Assembly (NCBI RefSeq): GCF_006716085.1
Contig: NZ_VFON01000002.1
Span: 1-64,000, forward strand
DNA length: 64,000 nucleotides
Direction: 5' to 3'
From: Leucobacter komagatae
Lineage (GTDB): Bacteria; Actinomycetota; Actinomycetes; Actinomycetales; Microbacteriaceae
The position numbers and the translations under genes are program-made. Numbering within the stretch: position 1 is the first letter of the stretch; the number at the start of each line of letters is the position of its first letter. Shown here one piece after another: positions 18,848-27,727 of this stretch. The notes below the pieces were generated by a model. That model ran no database searches. It was not told where the DNA came from and saw only the letters and a list, made by a program, of their open reading frames with translations.

Positions 18848-19101
18848 GTGCCCTCCTCACACTCCATGCTGCTCAGCGATGGCCACACCCGAGTGAACGG
18901 AGGGCGAGCATTCGGTGAATTCTGTGCGCGCTGCCCGTGCCAAGCAGATCCCCCGCAGCGCCACGCGCACGAGTCTGCGCAGGGCAACCGCCAGCGGGCG
19001 CTCAACCATCCCAGACGGTCTCTCGATGCCCCCAAATATTCACCGTGCCAAAACGGCGAACCTGCTCGAATTGCGAAGGCCTTGAGCACTAGAATCGCCT
19101 G

Positions 19102-20328
19102 ATGGGCATTTATCGTGAGCTCGCACGTAATGAGGGCGTTTTTCGTATTCTTTTCTCGCAGCTCACGGCGAGGTTCCCGTTTGGGATGCTGTCCATCATT
19201 GTGCTGTTGCACATGCAGGAGCAGTTCGGCGAGTACACCGCTGCCGGCATCGTGCTTGCCACGCAGAGCATCGGCCAGGCGATCTCGGGGCCGCTCTCGA
19301 GCCGCCTTATGGGCCGCTTCGGGATGCGCCGAGTGCTCTGGATCACCTCGGTGCTCTGCAGCGGCTTCATCGTGCTCATCGCGTTCGTGCACCTGCCGCT
19401 CGCGGTCACCGCGCTGATCTCGTTCTCGATCGGGCTCACCACGCCGCCGATCACGCCCGCGGTGCGCACGCTCTACCCGCGGCTCGTTCCGGGCAAGCAG
19501 ATCTCCGCGCTGTTCTCGCTCGATGCGGCGGCACAAGAGCTCATCTGGGTGCTTGGCCCGGTCATCGCCGTGTTCGTCGCAGCACAGTTTGGCACCGCGG
19601 TAGGCCTGTCGGTCGCAGCAGCGTTCATGCTGTGCGGCGGCGCCTGGTTCATCATGAGCCGCCCCGTCGGTGTCGTGAAGATCCCGCCGTCGAAGGCGAG
19701 TCTCGGCGCGGTACTCAAGCGCCCCACCGTCATCATTGCGACGGTCATCGGTTTCTTCTTCGTCGCGTCGTTCGCCGCGATTGAGGCCGGCGTCGTGCGC
19801 GCGTTCGCGCCCGCCACGGAGGGCGGCCACTCGAGCATCGAGTCGGGCATCGTGCTCGCCGTGTTCGCCGGCGGCTCGCTCGTGGGCGGCCTCATCATTG
19901 GGCACCGCCCGCTGCGCCCCTGGTCGCTCGCGATTAGGATCGGGATCGTCCTCCTCGGCACCGCAGCCTGCCTCGTGAGCCTGAACATCTGGTGGCTTTC
20001 GATCGTGCTGTTCATCGGCGGGCTCGGAACCGCGCCGACGTTCGCGGGCATCTCGAGCATGATCGGTTCGACGATTAAGTTCTCCGAGACCGCAGAGGCA
20101 TTCGGGTGGATCGGCACCGGCCAGCTCGTCGGCGTCGCGACGGGCTCGGCGATCGCTGGCGTCGCTATCGACGCGATGGGGGCTGAGGGCGCGATCATCG
20201 TGTCGACCGCCCTGATCCTCATCGCAGGCATCATCGCCGCGTGCACCACGAAATGGGTGCCCGACCTCAAGGACCGAGACATCGAGCAGCCGCCCGAGAC
20301 TGGCACCATCACGCTTCCGCTTCCGTAA
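19102..20328 (+). CDS. MFS transporter
   Basis: 408-residue major facilitator with about twelve hydrophobic helices in two halves. The loop after helix 2 carries the family signature in the form SSRLMGRFGMRRVLW. The central loop (PVGVVKIPPSKASLGAVLKRP) links the halves. The closest impression is of actinobacterial exporters annotated as multidrug MFS proteins; substrate unknown. The upstream sequence ends in TTGAGCACTAGAAT about 20 bases before the ATG, suggesting a short-leader or leaderless transcript. No obvious ribosome-binding site. Confidence 0.85.
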   Translation: MGIYRELARNEGVFRILFSQLTARFPFGMLSIIVLLHMQEQFGEYTAAGIVLATQSIGQAISGPLSSRLMGRFGMRRVLWITSVLCSGFIVLIAFVHLPLAVTALISFSIGLTTPPITPAVRTLYPRLVPGKQISALFSLDAAAQELIWVLGPVIAVFVAAQFGTAVGLSVAAAFMLCGGAWFIMSRPVGVVKIPPSKASLGAVLKRPTVIIATVIGFFFVASFAAIEAGVVRAFAPATEGGHSSIESGIVLAVFAGGSLVGGLIIGHRPLRPWSLAIRIGIVLLGTAACLVSLNIWWLSIVLFIGGLGTAPTFAGISSMIGSTIKFSETAEAFGWIGTGQLVGVATGSAIAGVAIDAMGAEGAIIVSTALILIAGIIAACTTKWVPDLKDRDIEQPPETGTITLPLP

Positions 20329-20382
20329 CATTCGCGCGTGAGCAGCTTCCGCGCGGGCCCGGGGTAGCGCTATCTTTAGCGC

Positions 20383-21318
20383 ATGACAAGCAAGCGATTT
20401 GCCGCGAGCCTCGCGGCCGCGCTCCTCGCACTCGGCCTCGCCGGGTGCTCAACGGCCTCCCCCGAAGTCGCGGTGGGGCCAGTTCCGCTCCAACCAGATG
20501 GCGGAGGGTCTTCCGCCGTGGCGGATGGGTCGCTCGCTGACAGCGGCGACCTCACCCGCCTCGGTGCCGAGGCCTCGCAAGCGAGCGCGGTGCGTTCGAT
20601 CGTGCGCACCGCGAACGTCACGATGACCGTGAAGTCAGCCCGCACCGCGGCCCAGGAGATTGGCGCCCTCGCCGAGCGGCTCGGCGGCTCCGTCACGGCG
20701 CAGACGCTCACGGGCGAAGGCGGCGCAGTGTTCGCGGGTGACATCGGCATCAACGTGCCGACGGCGAAGCTCGACGACGCGATCGCTGAGCTGGGGAAGC
20801 TCGGCAACATCACCTCCGAGCAGCGCTCATCCGACGACATCACCGAGATGCACGTTGATCTGAAGGCGCGCGTAGCCGCGCTCGAGGCGTCGGTCGATCG
20901 GCTCACCCAGCTCATGGGACAGTCGGCGACAACGAGCGAGCTCATCGAAGCGGAGACTGCGCTCTCCGCGCGCCAGCAAGAACTCGATGGGCTGCGGGCG
21001 CAGCTCGAGTCGGTTGAGGGCCAGGTCACCGAAGCGAGCATCTGGGTGTCATTCGGCGAAGCGAGCGCGCTACCCGGCGGCGGCCCCCGTACGTTCTGGG
21101 ATGCGCTGCAGGCGGGCTTCGCCTCGATCGGCACATTCTTCGTCGGGGCGTTCATCGCCCTCGGGTTCGCGCTCCCCTGGCTCGTGCTTGCGGCGCTCAT
21201 TGCCCTCGCGATCATCATCCCAATCCGCAGACGACGACGCGCCCGAGCGACCCCGCCCGCTGAGAAACCACTGAGCGCGGATTCGACGGAATCAGTCGCA
21301 GAGCCCGACGCTCCCTAG
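20383..21318 (+). CDS. DUF4349 lipoprotein
   Basis: 311 residues. Signal peptide and lipobox at the N-terminus (ALLALGLAGC, lipidated Cys22). The DUF4349 core starts around residue 68 (SIVRTANVTMTVKSARTAAQEI), contains a coiled-coil stretch (VDLKARVAALEASVDRLTQL and the following ARQQELDGLRAQLESVEGQ) and ends in a transmembrane helix (FVGAFIALGFALPWLVLAAL) with a basic cytoplasmic tail RRRRRARA. Dual anchoring, lipid outside and helix at the C-terminus, is typical of this widespread family. Function unknown; a role in envelope maintenance is conjecture. Confidence 0.88.
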   Translation: MTSKRFAASLAAALLALGLAGCSTASPEVAVGPVPLQPDGGGSSAVADGSLADSGDLTRLGAEASQASAVRSIVRTANVTMTVKSARTAAQEIGALAERLGGSVTAQTLTGEGGAVFAGDIGINVPTAKLDDAIAELGKLGNITSEQRSSDDITEMHVDLKARVAALEASVDRLTQLMGQSATTSELIEAETALSARQQELDGLRAQLESVEGQVTEASIWVSFGEASALPGGGPRTFWDALQAGFASIGTFFVGAFIALGFALPWLVLAALIALAIIIPIRRRRRARATPPAEKPLSADSTESVAEPDAP

Positions 21319-21447
21319 TGAATCACGCGTAGCACACGCCCGTTCCTTACCTAATAAGCAGCGCGTGGGGCGCTAGTGCTCCGCACCCAGGTGTGAAAGA
21401 CTAGCCTGAACCAGTCACCGACGAAGTCACTAAGGAGTGAGTCAACT

Positions 21448-22803
21448 ATGGGCACCTTCGCCGTCATTAACCCGGCTACGGGCGAGAAGCTCGCAGAGTA
21501 CCCGGACGCGACAGCTGCTGATATCGAAGCGGCGCTCGCTTCGACGCAGCAGACCTACCAGGAGTGGTCGCGCAAGACCACCGTCGCCGAGCGTGCGGCA
21601 CTCGCCAAGCGCGCGGCAGAGCTCTTCGACGAGCGCAAGGAAGAACTCGGCGCGATCATCAACCGCGAGATGGGCAAGCCGCTCGATCAGTCGATCGGCG
21701 AGGCTGAGTTCTCGGGCGCGATCACCGCTGCGTTCGCCGACAACGCTGAGAAGTGGCTCGCCGACGAGCACCTTGAGGTTGAGGACGGTCTGAAGACCTT
21801 CTTCCGCTTCCAGGGCACCGGCGTGATCCTCGGCATCATGCCGTGGAACTACCCGTACTACCAGGTCGCGCGCTTCGCCGTGCCGAACCTGATCCTTGGC
21901 AACACCATCGTGCTGAAGCACGCAGCGCAGTGCCCCGAGTCCGCACTCGCGCTCGAGCAGCTCTTCCTCGACGCTGGCTTCCCGAAGGGCGCCTACGTCA
22001 ACATCTTCGCGACGCACGACCAGATCAGCGACATCATCGCTGACGACCGCGTGCAGGGCGTCTCGCTCACCGGTTCGGAGCGCGCAGGCGCGATCGTCGC
22101 TGAGCAGGCGGGCCGCGCGCTGAAGAAGTGCGTGCTTGAGCTCGGCGGCTCGGACGTCTTCCTCGTGCTCGACTCGGCGAACCTCGACCACGCTGTCGAG
22201 CACGCTGTCGGCGGCCGCATGGAGAACACCGGCCAGGCATGCAACGGTTCGAAGCGCATCGTGGTCATGGACAAGTACTTCGACGAGTTCTCGGAGAAGT
22301 TCCAGGCCGCTATTGCTGGCCAGTCGTACGGCGACGGCGACTTCGGCCCGATGTCGTCTGACGCCGCGACCAAGACGCTCACCGCGCAGGTTCAGGGCGC
22401 GATCGACCAGGGCGCAGACGTTGTCGTGGGCAACAACACCCCCGAGGGTAACGTCTACACCCCGTCGATCATCACGAACATCACCCCGGCGATGGACGTG
22501 TACAGCCAGGAGCTCTTCGGCCCCGTCGCGCAGCTGTACAAGGTATCGAGCGACGAAGAGGCGATCCAGCTCGCCAACTCCTCGCCCTACGGCCTCGGCT
22601 CCGTCATCATCTGCGACGATCTCGATCGCGCCGAGCAGGTTGGTAACCAGCTCGACGTCGGCATGGTCTTCATCGGCGGCGCCGGCCTCGAGGGCGCTGA
22701 CGTGCCCTTCGGCGGCGTGAAGAAGTCGGGCTACGGGCGTGAGCTCGGCAAGGTCGGCATGCTCGAGTTCGCGAACAAGAAGCTCTTCCGCTACGCGGGC
22801 TAA
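21448..22803 (+). CDS. NAD(P)-dependent succinate-semialdehyde dehydrogenase-like aldehyde dehydrogenase
   Basis: 451-residue ALDH. The catalytic cysteine is Cys265 in NTGQACNGSKR and the general-base glutamate is in LELGGSD. MPWNYPYYQV and VPFGGVKKSGYGRELG are conserved. Its compact length and sequence fit the Sad/GabD1 subgroup that oxidises succinic semialdehyde, often NADP-dependent, so a role in GABA or related catabolism is likely but other aldehydes are possible. A ribosome-binding site (aaggagtgag) precedes the ATG. Ends in a very strong palindromic terminator. Confidence 0.9.
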   Translation: MGTFAVINPATGEKLAEYPDATAADIEAALASTQQTYQEWSRKTTVAERAALAKRAAELFDERKEELGAIINREMGKPLDQSIGEAEFSGAITAAFADNAEKWLADEHLEVEDGLKTFFRFQGTGVILGIMPWNYPYYQVARFAVPNLILGNTIVLKHAAQCPESALALEQLFLDAGFPKGAYVNIFATHDQISDIIADDRVQGVSLTGSERAGAIVAEQAGRALKKCVLELGGSDVFLVLDSANLDHAVEHAVGGRMENTGQACNGSKRIVVMDKYFDEFSEKFQAAIAGQSYGDGDFGPMSSDAATKTLTAQVQGAIDQGADVVVGNNTPEGNVYTPSIITNITPAMDVYSQELFGPVAQLYKVSSDEEAIQLANSSPYGLGSVIICDDLDRAEQVGNQLDVGMVFIGGAGLEGADVPFGGVKKSGYGRELGKVGMLEFANKKLFRYAG

Positions 22804-22812
22804 GCGCTTGCC

Positions 22813-22864
22813 AAAGCACTGAGGGGGTGCGGATCCGATCGGATCCGCACCCCCTCAGTGCTTT
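22813..22864. terminator. Perfect 52-bp palindromic bidirectional terminator
   Basis: Two 26-base arms, exactly complementary with no unpaired centre (aaagcactgaggg on the left, ccctcagtgcttt on the right). It sits nine bases after the aldehyde dehydrogenase stop and 16 bases beyond the PucR gene stop, so it can serve both convergent genes; flanking A and T runs give a terminator in either direction. Confidence 0.9.
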
Positions 22865-22879
22865 ACGGTGGCTCGTGTG

Positions 22880-24583
22880 CTACCGTTCGAGCAGCCGCAG
22901 CTGCAGCATCGCTTCGAACCTGTCGTCGGCGTTCTCGAGATCGATACCGCTGATCTCGACGGCGCGACGCAGCCGGTACCTAAACGTATTCGGGTGCACG
23001 AACAGCATGTCCGCAGCCTTCGCGACGTCGCCGAAATGGTCGAACCAGGCCCGCAGGGTGTCGACGAGGTGCCCCTTCTGCTTCGCGTCGTGCTCCATGA
23101 GCCTCGACACCGGGCCCGTAAACTCGTCGCCGCGCACCACCATGAGGTCTCGCAGCTCGAGCATGAGCACTGAGGCGTGCACGTCGCTGAGTCTGGCGAC
23201 GCGAGACCGCGCGAGCCCCTGGCGCTTCCGCGGCCTGGGCTCGGTCTCTGGCTGCTGGGCCACGGCCTGGCCAGCTGCGGGCTCCAGGAGCGCCCTGAGC
23301 ACGCGCCTCGCCGACGACCGCGACCGCGCAATACCGCCGATGTCCTCGGCCGGCGGCCCGACAGCGATGACGGCAGACATGCGACTGCCGACCCTGTCGA
23401 GGAAGTCTTCCATCGTGCGCACCGCGTGGTCGCCGGTCGGGTCGTTCGGCTCAGGCAGGATCCCGTACGCCGTGTCGCCGAGCAGCGCGACCGCGGAGCC
23501 CGGGCGCATCGCCGACAGATGCACGGCGAGCGCGTCTGCAAAGCGCTCGCGGTCGGCCATCAGCGCCTGATCGCCGCCCTGCTCCGTGTCGGTGAGCACC
23601 GCCGCGACGACGCACACGGGTTGGCCCGAAAGGTTCAGGCGCGCGAGCGCCTCGCTCGCGCCGTGCCCGCCCTCAAGCGCCGTGCTCAAGAGCTCGGCGC
23701 GCAGCCGCCGCTGCACGTCTGCGCCCGCGCGCACGCGGAGCAGGTGCAGGGCGACGAGCTTCGCCGCGTCGCGCAGCGTGATCCGGCGCTCCTCGGTCAG
23801 CGGCCCGTCCATCGCCGCCCAGATTGAGCCGAGCACCTCGTCGCCCGCGCGCACGCCGATCGCGACGCGCTGCGTCGACATGTCGGCCTCGGCTTCAATG
23901 CGCGAGATAACGACGGGATCCTCGCTGCGATAGAGCTCGCGGAACACACCCTGCTGGGTGAGCTGGTGACGGTACCGCTCGGGCACGCGCCGACCGATGA
24001 TTGTCTCGGCACGCGCCGGATCCGCTTCCTCCTGCCTGCCCGAGAACGCGAGCACGCGCGACGACCTATCCTCAATCGTCACGGGCGCGTCAAGCAGCGA
24101 CGAGATCGCGTTCGCGACCGCGAAGAGGTCACCCGACGGGATGCCGCCGAGCGAGTCGACGTGAGTGTCCCCCACGTCGTCTTCCGCAAGCAGCGAGCGC
24201 AGCAGCGCGGCAAGCTGCGTCCACGTTGCGCCGCGCGCCAGCCCGAGCACGACGATGCCGTGCTCATCGGCCGCGCGCTGCACTTCCTCAGTGATCTCGA
24301 CCGGCGAACGAACGACAACGGCCGCGGCCGAGTGGCTCGCGAGCCCCTCGAGCACCTCAGCCAGCGCCGCACTGCCATGGACGCCGACGCCGAGCACGAC
24401 CGCGTGGCGCGGGTAGACCGGCTCATCGACGGGGTCATAGATCACGACACCGCCAACGTCTTGCTGGTCGTCGATGCGGCCGTGGGCGACCTCGAGCAGG
24501 GTAAGCCCGAGGTCGTCCAACACCCGGCCGAGGCTGAACCGGGTAAATCGTGGTTCTTGCCGGTCGCTCATGAAGGGAAGCAT
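22880..24583 (-). CDS. PucR-family transcriptional regulator
   Basis: 567 residues. An N-terminal PucR-type domain (about residues 15-140, VLDDLGLTLLEVAHG with VVIYDP) is followed by a sensory middle region and a C-terminal helix-turn-helix of the PucR type (about 505-560: LVDTLRAWFDHFGDVAKAAD, then LFVHPNTFRYRLRRA). It is the last gene of the long minus-strand run and lies 42 bases after the N-acylamino-acid racemase gene, which makes it the likely regulator of the D-peptide locus, perhaps sensing an N-acyl amino acid or peptide. The start may be the ATG at 24583 or 24571. Confidence 0.88.
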   Translation of the reverse strand: MLPFMSDRQEPRFTRFSLGRVLDDLGLTLLEVAHGRIDDQQDVGGVVIYDPVDEPVYPRHAVVLGVGVHGSAALAEVLEGLASHSAAAVVVRSPVEITEEVQRAADEHGIVVLGLARGATWTQLAALLRSLLAEDDVGDTHVDSLGGIPSGDLFAVANAISSLLDAPVTIEDRSSRVLAFSGRQEEADPARAETIIGRRVPERYRHQLTQQGVFRELYRSEDPVVISRIEAEADMSTQRVAIGVRAGDEVLGSIWAAMDGPLTEERRITLRDAAKLVALHLLRVRAGADVQRRLRAELLSTALEGGHGASEALARLNLSGQPVCVVAAVLTDTEQGGDQALMADRERFADALAVHLSAMRPGSAVALLGDTAYGILPEPNDPTGDHAVRTMEDFLDRVGSRMSAVIAVGPPAEDIGGIARSRSSARRVLRALLEPAAGQAVAQQPETEPRPRKRQGLARSRVARLSDVHASVLMLELRDLMVVRGDEFTGPVSRLMEHDAKQKGHLVDTLRAWFDHFGDVAKAADMLFVHPNTFRYRLRRAVEISGIDLENADDRFEAMLQLRLLER

Positions 24584-24625
24584 ATCGCTAGCACCCGTCT
24601 TCCGGCGTGAGCGGCGCCCGCACGG

Positions 24626-25726
24626 CTAGACCGCGATCCACTCGACGCTGGTGGTGAACTCCTCGAGCAGCTCGGGGATCGGCGCGACGCCGAGACCGGG
24701 GCCAGTCGGCACGGTGAGGTGGCCGTTCTCCATGACCCAGGGCTCGGTGATGTCGGTCTTGTAGAAGCGGTTGCTCGACGACACGTCGCCGGGAAGCGTG
24801 AAGCCGGGAAGCGACGCGAGAGCGATGTTCGCCGCGCGGCCGATGCCCGACTCGAGCATGCCGCCGCACCACACCGGAACGCCAGCGGCCACGGCGATGT
24901 CGTGGATGCGTCGCGCCTCGAGGTAGCCCCCGACGCGGCCCGGCTTGATGTTGATGATGCTCGTCGCGCCGAGGCGGATCGCCGCCGACGCGGTCTGAGC
25001 CGAGGTCACCGACTCGTCGAGGCAGATCGGGGTCTTGAGCATCTTCGCAAGGTCGGCGTGACCGACGATGTCTTCCTCCTCAAGCGGCTGCTCGATGAGC
25101 AGCAGGTCGAAGTCGTCGAGCTTCGCGAGGTGCCGGGCGTCGCGCAGGGTGTACGCGGTGTTCGCGTCGACCTGCAGCTGGATCTCGTCGCCGAAGCGCT
25201 CGCGCACTGCGCGCACCGCCTCAATGTCCCAGCCCGGCTCGATCTTCAGCTTGATGCGCACGTAGCCCTCGTCGATGTAGCTGCCGACGGCGTCGAGCAG
25301 CTCAGGGATCGAGTCCATGATGCCGACCGAAACACCGCAGGGCACGACGTCACGCGCGGAGCCGAGCTCGCGGCCGAACGAGCGGCCCTCTGCGCGCAGC
25401 TCGGCGTCGAGCACAGCGGTCTCGAGCGCGGCCTTCGCCATCGGGTGTCCCTTAAACTTGTGCAGCGCTTGGCCGACCCCGTTCGCGTCGGTGACGTTCG
25501 CGATGGCCTCGATGAAGTAGCGCTTCATAATGTCGGCAGCGCCGTCAGTGTACTCGGGCGAGTACAGCGGGTCACCGAGGGTGACGCACTCGCCCCAGCC
25601 CTCGGCCTCGTCGGTGACGGCCTTGACGAGCAGGATGTCGCGCGCGGTCTGCGTGCTGAACGACGTGCGGAACGGCGATACGAGGGGCAGCCCAACGCGG
25701 CGCAGCTCAAAGCCTTCGATCTTCAT
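24626..25726 (-). CDS. N-acylamino-acid racemase / o-succinylbenzoate synthase family (enolase superfamily)
   Basis: 366 residues. The muconate-lactonising subgroup's barrel is visible: the catalytic lysine motif KLKIEPGWD, metal ligands in LQVDANTAYT (Asp), LIEQPLEEED (Glu) and CLDESVTS (Asp), and the second lysine in INIKPGRVGGYLEA. The same fold makes o-succinylbenzoate for menaquinone or racemises N-acyl (often N-succinyl) amino acids. The neighbours decide: the start overlaps the stop of a GNAT gene (TGATG) that follows an M20 deacylase, the known set of the succinyl-CoA-dependent D-to-L amino acid conversion. There are no men genes here. So N-succinyl/N-acylamino-acid racemase is favoured. 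Confidence 0.87.
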   Translation of the reverse strand: MKIEGFELRRVGLPLVSPFRTSFSTQTARDILLVKAVTDEAEGWGECVTLGDPLYSPEYTDGAADIMKRYFIEAIANVTDANGVGQALHKFKGHPMAKAALETAVLDAELRAEGRSFGRELGSARDVVPCGVSVGIMDSIPELLDAVGSYIDEGYVRIKLKIEPGWDIEAVRAVRERFGDEIQLQVDANTAYTLRDARHLAKLDDFDLLLIEQPLEEEDIVGHADLAKMLKTPICLDESVTSAQTASAAIRLGATSIINIKPGRVGGYLEARRIHDIAVAAGVPVWCGGMLESGIGRAANIALASLPGFTLPGDVSSSNRFYKTDITEPWVMENGHLTVPTGPGLGVAPIPELLEEFTTSVEWIAV

Positions 25727-26541
25727 CAGTCTTGTTCTCCTTCGGTTGATGCGTGTTGCAAGATGTAGCCGGTGCCGCGCTGGAATCCAACGATGCGGGC
25801 GCCGCTGTTCAGGTGGGAGGTGAGCTGCTCGCGGATCAGGCCGCGCCACTCCCGGGCGCCGTCGGGATCGCTGACGCGGAGCCCCTCGATGTCGTCAGGG
25901 ATCGCGACCGCGAACCCCTCGGCCGGGGCGGCAGCCGAGCGGTCACCGCCTGCGAGCCGCGAGACGCTGTCGTCGAGCAGGTGCCAGCGCACGAGCAGTC
26001 TGTCACTCAGGTCGCCCGCGTTGATCGTGTCGGCCATGAGCCCGTAAAAATTCTCGAGATACTCGACCGGTACGGCGCCGAGCTTGTTGAAGTTGAAGTT
26101 CGCGTTGCGCGAGACGAGCGGATCGTACGTCCACTCAATCGCCTCGATGCCGCGGTCGAGCGCCCAGGCCCGCTGGTGCAGCTTTATGCCGTAGCCGACC
26201 GACTTCCCGACCAGCCCTGGCACCACACCCGTGATGTGGCTGTGCAGGGTCGAGCGCTCCGGGCTCGAGTGCAGCCCGAGCGCCGCGCCGACGAGCTCGC
26301 CGTCGAGGAATGCGCCCGCAATGTAGTTACCGGTCTTTCCGAGCACCCGCATGATCTCTTTGGGCACGACGGGGTTGTCGGCGGTGCGGCCCCAGATGAG
26401 GGCGAGCAGGTCAATCACCTGGGCTTCCTCTTCGCTGCCGCTCATCTCACGAACGGTCACGCCGGTGAGGGCGGCCGCGCGCTCGGCATCGGCGTGCGCC
26501 TGCTGCCGCATGTGTGGGGTGATGCGTTCTTCAGCCATCAT
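25726..26541 (-). CDS. GNAT acyltransferase, probable D-amino-acid N-succinyltransferase-type
   Basis: 271 residues. The predicted GNAT fold of the COG3375 type shows HSHITGVVPGLVGKSVGYGIKLHQR, resembling an acyl-CoA-binding turn, and IEWTYDPLVSRNANFNFNKLGA. Homologues lie next to N-acylamino-acid racemases in other bacteria, where one has been shown to transfer succinyl from succinyl-CoA to D-amino acids. The start overlaps the M20 gene stop and its stop overlaps the racemase start, so all three are translationally coupled. The acyl donor and acceptor are inferred from context and not from residues. Confidence 0.8.
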   Translation of the reverse strand: MMAEERITPHMRQQAHADAERAAALTGVTVREMSGSEEEAQVIDLLALIWGRTADNPVVPKEIMRVLGKTGNYIAGAFLDGELVGAALGLHSSPERSTLHSHITGVVPGLVGKSVGYGIKLHQRAWALDRGIEAIEWTYDPLVSRNANFNFNKLGAVPVEYLENFYGLMADTINAGDLSDRLLVRWHLLDDSVSRLAGGDRSAAAPAEGFAVAIPDDIEGLRVSDPDGAREWRGLIREQLTSHLNSGARIVGFQRGTGYILQHASTEGEQD

Positions 26542-27659
26542 GCACCGGCTTTCGGGTCGTTGAGGAGGCTCGCGACGAGCTCGGTCAGCAGCAGGGTTCT
26601 CGGTTCGATCTCGGCGATGAGCACGTGCTCACTCTCGGCGTGAGCGCCACCGCCAACGGCGCCGAGACCGTCGAGCGTTGGCACGCCGATGCCCGCGGTG
26701 AAGTTGCCGTCGCTCGCCCCGCCAACCGCGACGCCCTCGAGCGGGTCGAGCCCGAGGCGCGAGGCGATGGCCTGTGCGCGGTCAAACAGCTCCGCCGCTG
26801 AGGCGCTCTCAAACGGGGGTCGGTTCGGCCCACCGATGACCTCGAGCTGCGCGCCCCCCAGCACCGGGCGGAGAGCGAGCATCGCCTCGTGCACCCGATC
26901 CTGCTCGGCGAACGTGCGTGCGCGCACGTCGACCTTGAATGAGGCCCGCGCCGGCACCGTGTTGCTCGTCGTGCCCGACGTCGCGACCGTCGGCGTCACG
27001 GTCGTGCCGAGTTCTGGGTTCCCGAGGCCCGCGACAGCGATGAGCTGATGCGCGAGCTCGAGCGAGGCGTTCACGCCCTTCTCGGGTTCGAGGCCCGCGT
27101 GAGACGCGACACCGTAGACGACGAGCTCGTAGAGCGAGACGCCCTTTCGCTCAATCTTCAGCGCCCCGCCGTCGGCCGACGCCTCAAGCACGAGCGCGGC
27201 GTCCGCGCCCCTCGAGGTCTCCTCGATGAGGGCGCGAGAGCTCGGCGACCCGAGCTCCTCGTCGCCCGTGACGAGGATGGTCACGCCATCGCGGTCGTCG
27301 AGCGCTGCGACAGCGTGCAGCGCCATGGCGAGGCCGGTCTTCATATCGAAGCAGCCGGGGCCGGTGAGCACGCCCTCGGCGTTCGTGAAGGGCAGCCGTG
27401 CGAGGGTGCCGAGCGGCCACACCGTGTCGTGATGCGCGACGAGCAGCACCCGCGTCGTCTCGCCGAAGCTCCACTTCAGGTGGCTCACGCCGTCGATGAG
27501 GATCCGCTCGGGTGCGGTGCCGAGCAGCTCACCCCCGAGCTCGGCAACGAGCGCGGCAGACGCGGCGACCGCGTCGTGGTTGTCTGATGGGGACTCGCAT
27601 TCGACGAGCGTGTGGATCGTCTCGACGATGTCATCGAGGCGCACCGGGTGCGGTGTCAT
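26538..27659 (-). CDS. M20-family peptidase/deacylase (N-acyl-L-amino-acid hydrolase-like)
   Basis: 373 residues, a zinc hydrolase related to glutamate carboxypeptidase and CPG2. Metal-site segments are LVAHHDTVWPLG, GPGCFDMKTGL, the catalytic glutamates in TGDEELGS, and a C-terminal histidine in GGGAHAESEH. The lid/dimerisation domain lies between about residues 175 and 285. No signal peptide, so cytoplasmic. In its coupled set with GNAT and racemase it would release the L-amino acid from the N-succinyl-L form, completing an irreversible D-to-L conversion. It could also act on dipeptides or folate-like glutamates; context favours the deacylase. Confidence 0.85.
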   Translation of the reverse strand: MTPHPVRLDDIVETIHTLVECESPSDNHDAVAASAALVAELGGELLGTAPERILIDGVSHLKWSFGETTRVLLVAHHDTVWPLGTLARLPFTNAEGVLTGPGCFDMKTGLAMALHAVAALDDRDGVTILVTGDEELGSPSSRALIEETSRGADAALVLEASADGGALKIERKGVSLYELVVYGVASHAGLEPEKGVNASLELAHQLIAVAGLGNPELGTTVTPTVATSGTTSNTVPARASFKVDVRARTFAEQDRVHEAMLALRPVLGGAQLEVIGGPNRPPFESASAAELFDRAQAIASRLGLDPLEGVAVGGASDGNFTAGIGVPTLDGLGAVGGGAHAESEHVLIAEIEPRTLLLTELVASLLNDPKAGA

Positions 27660-27727
27660 ATCGATGGACCTTTCTTCTGTTCCGTGCGGCTCGTGGTCGC
27701 CCGGGGCAAGCGTGTGGGGGTGGAGGT

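Noticed and set aside
18826-20331. 501-codon open frame on the minus strand across the MFS gene
   Set aside because: Composition is an Arg/Asp/His-rich antisense shadow typical of high-GC genes; the plus strand encodes a clear 12-helix MFS protein.
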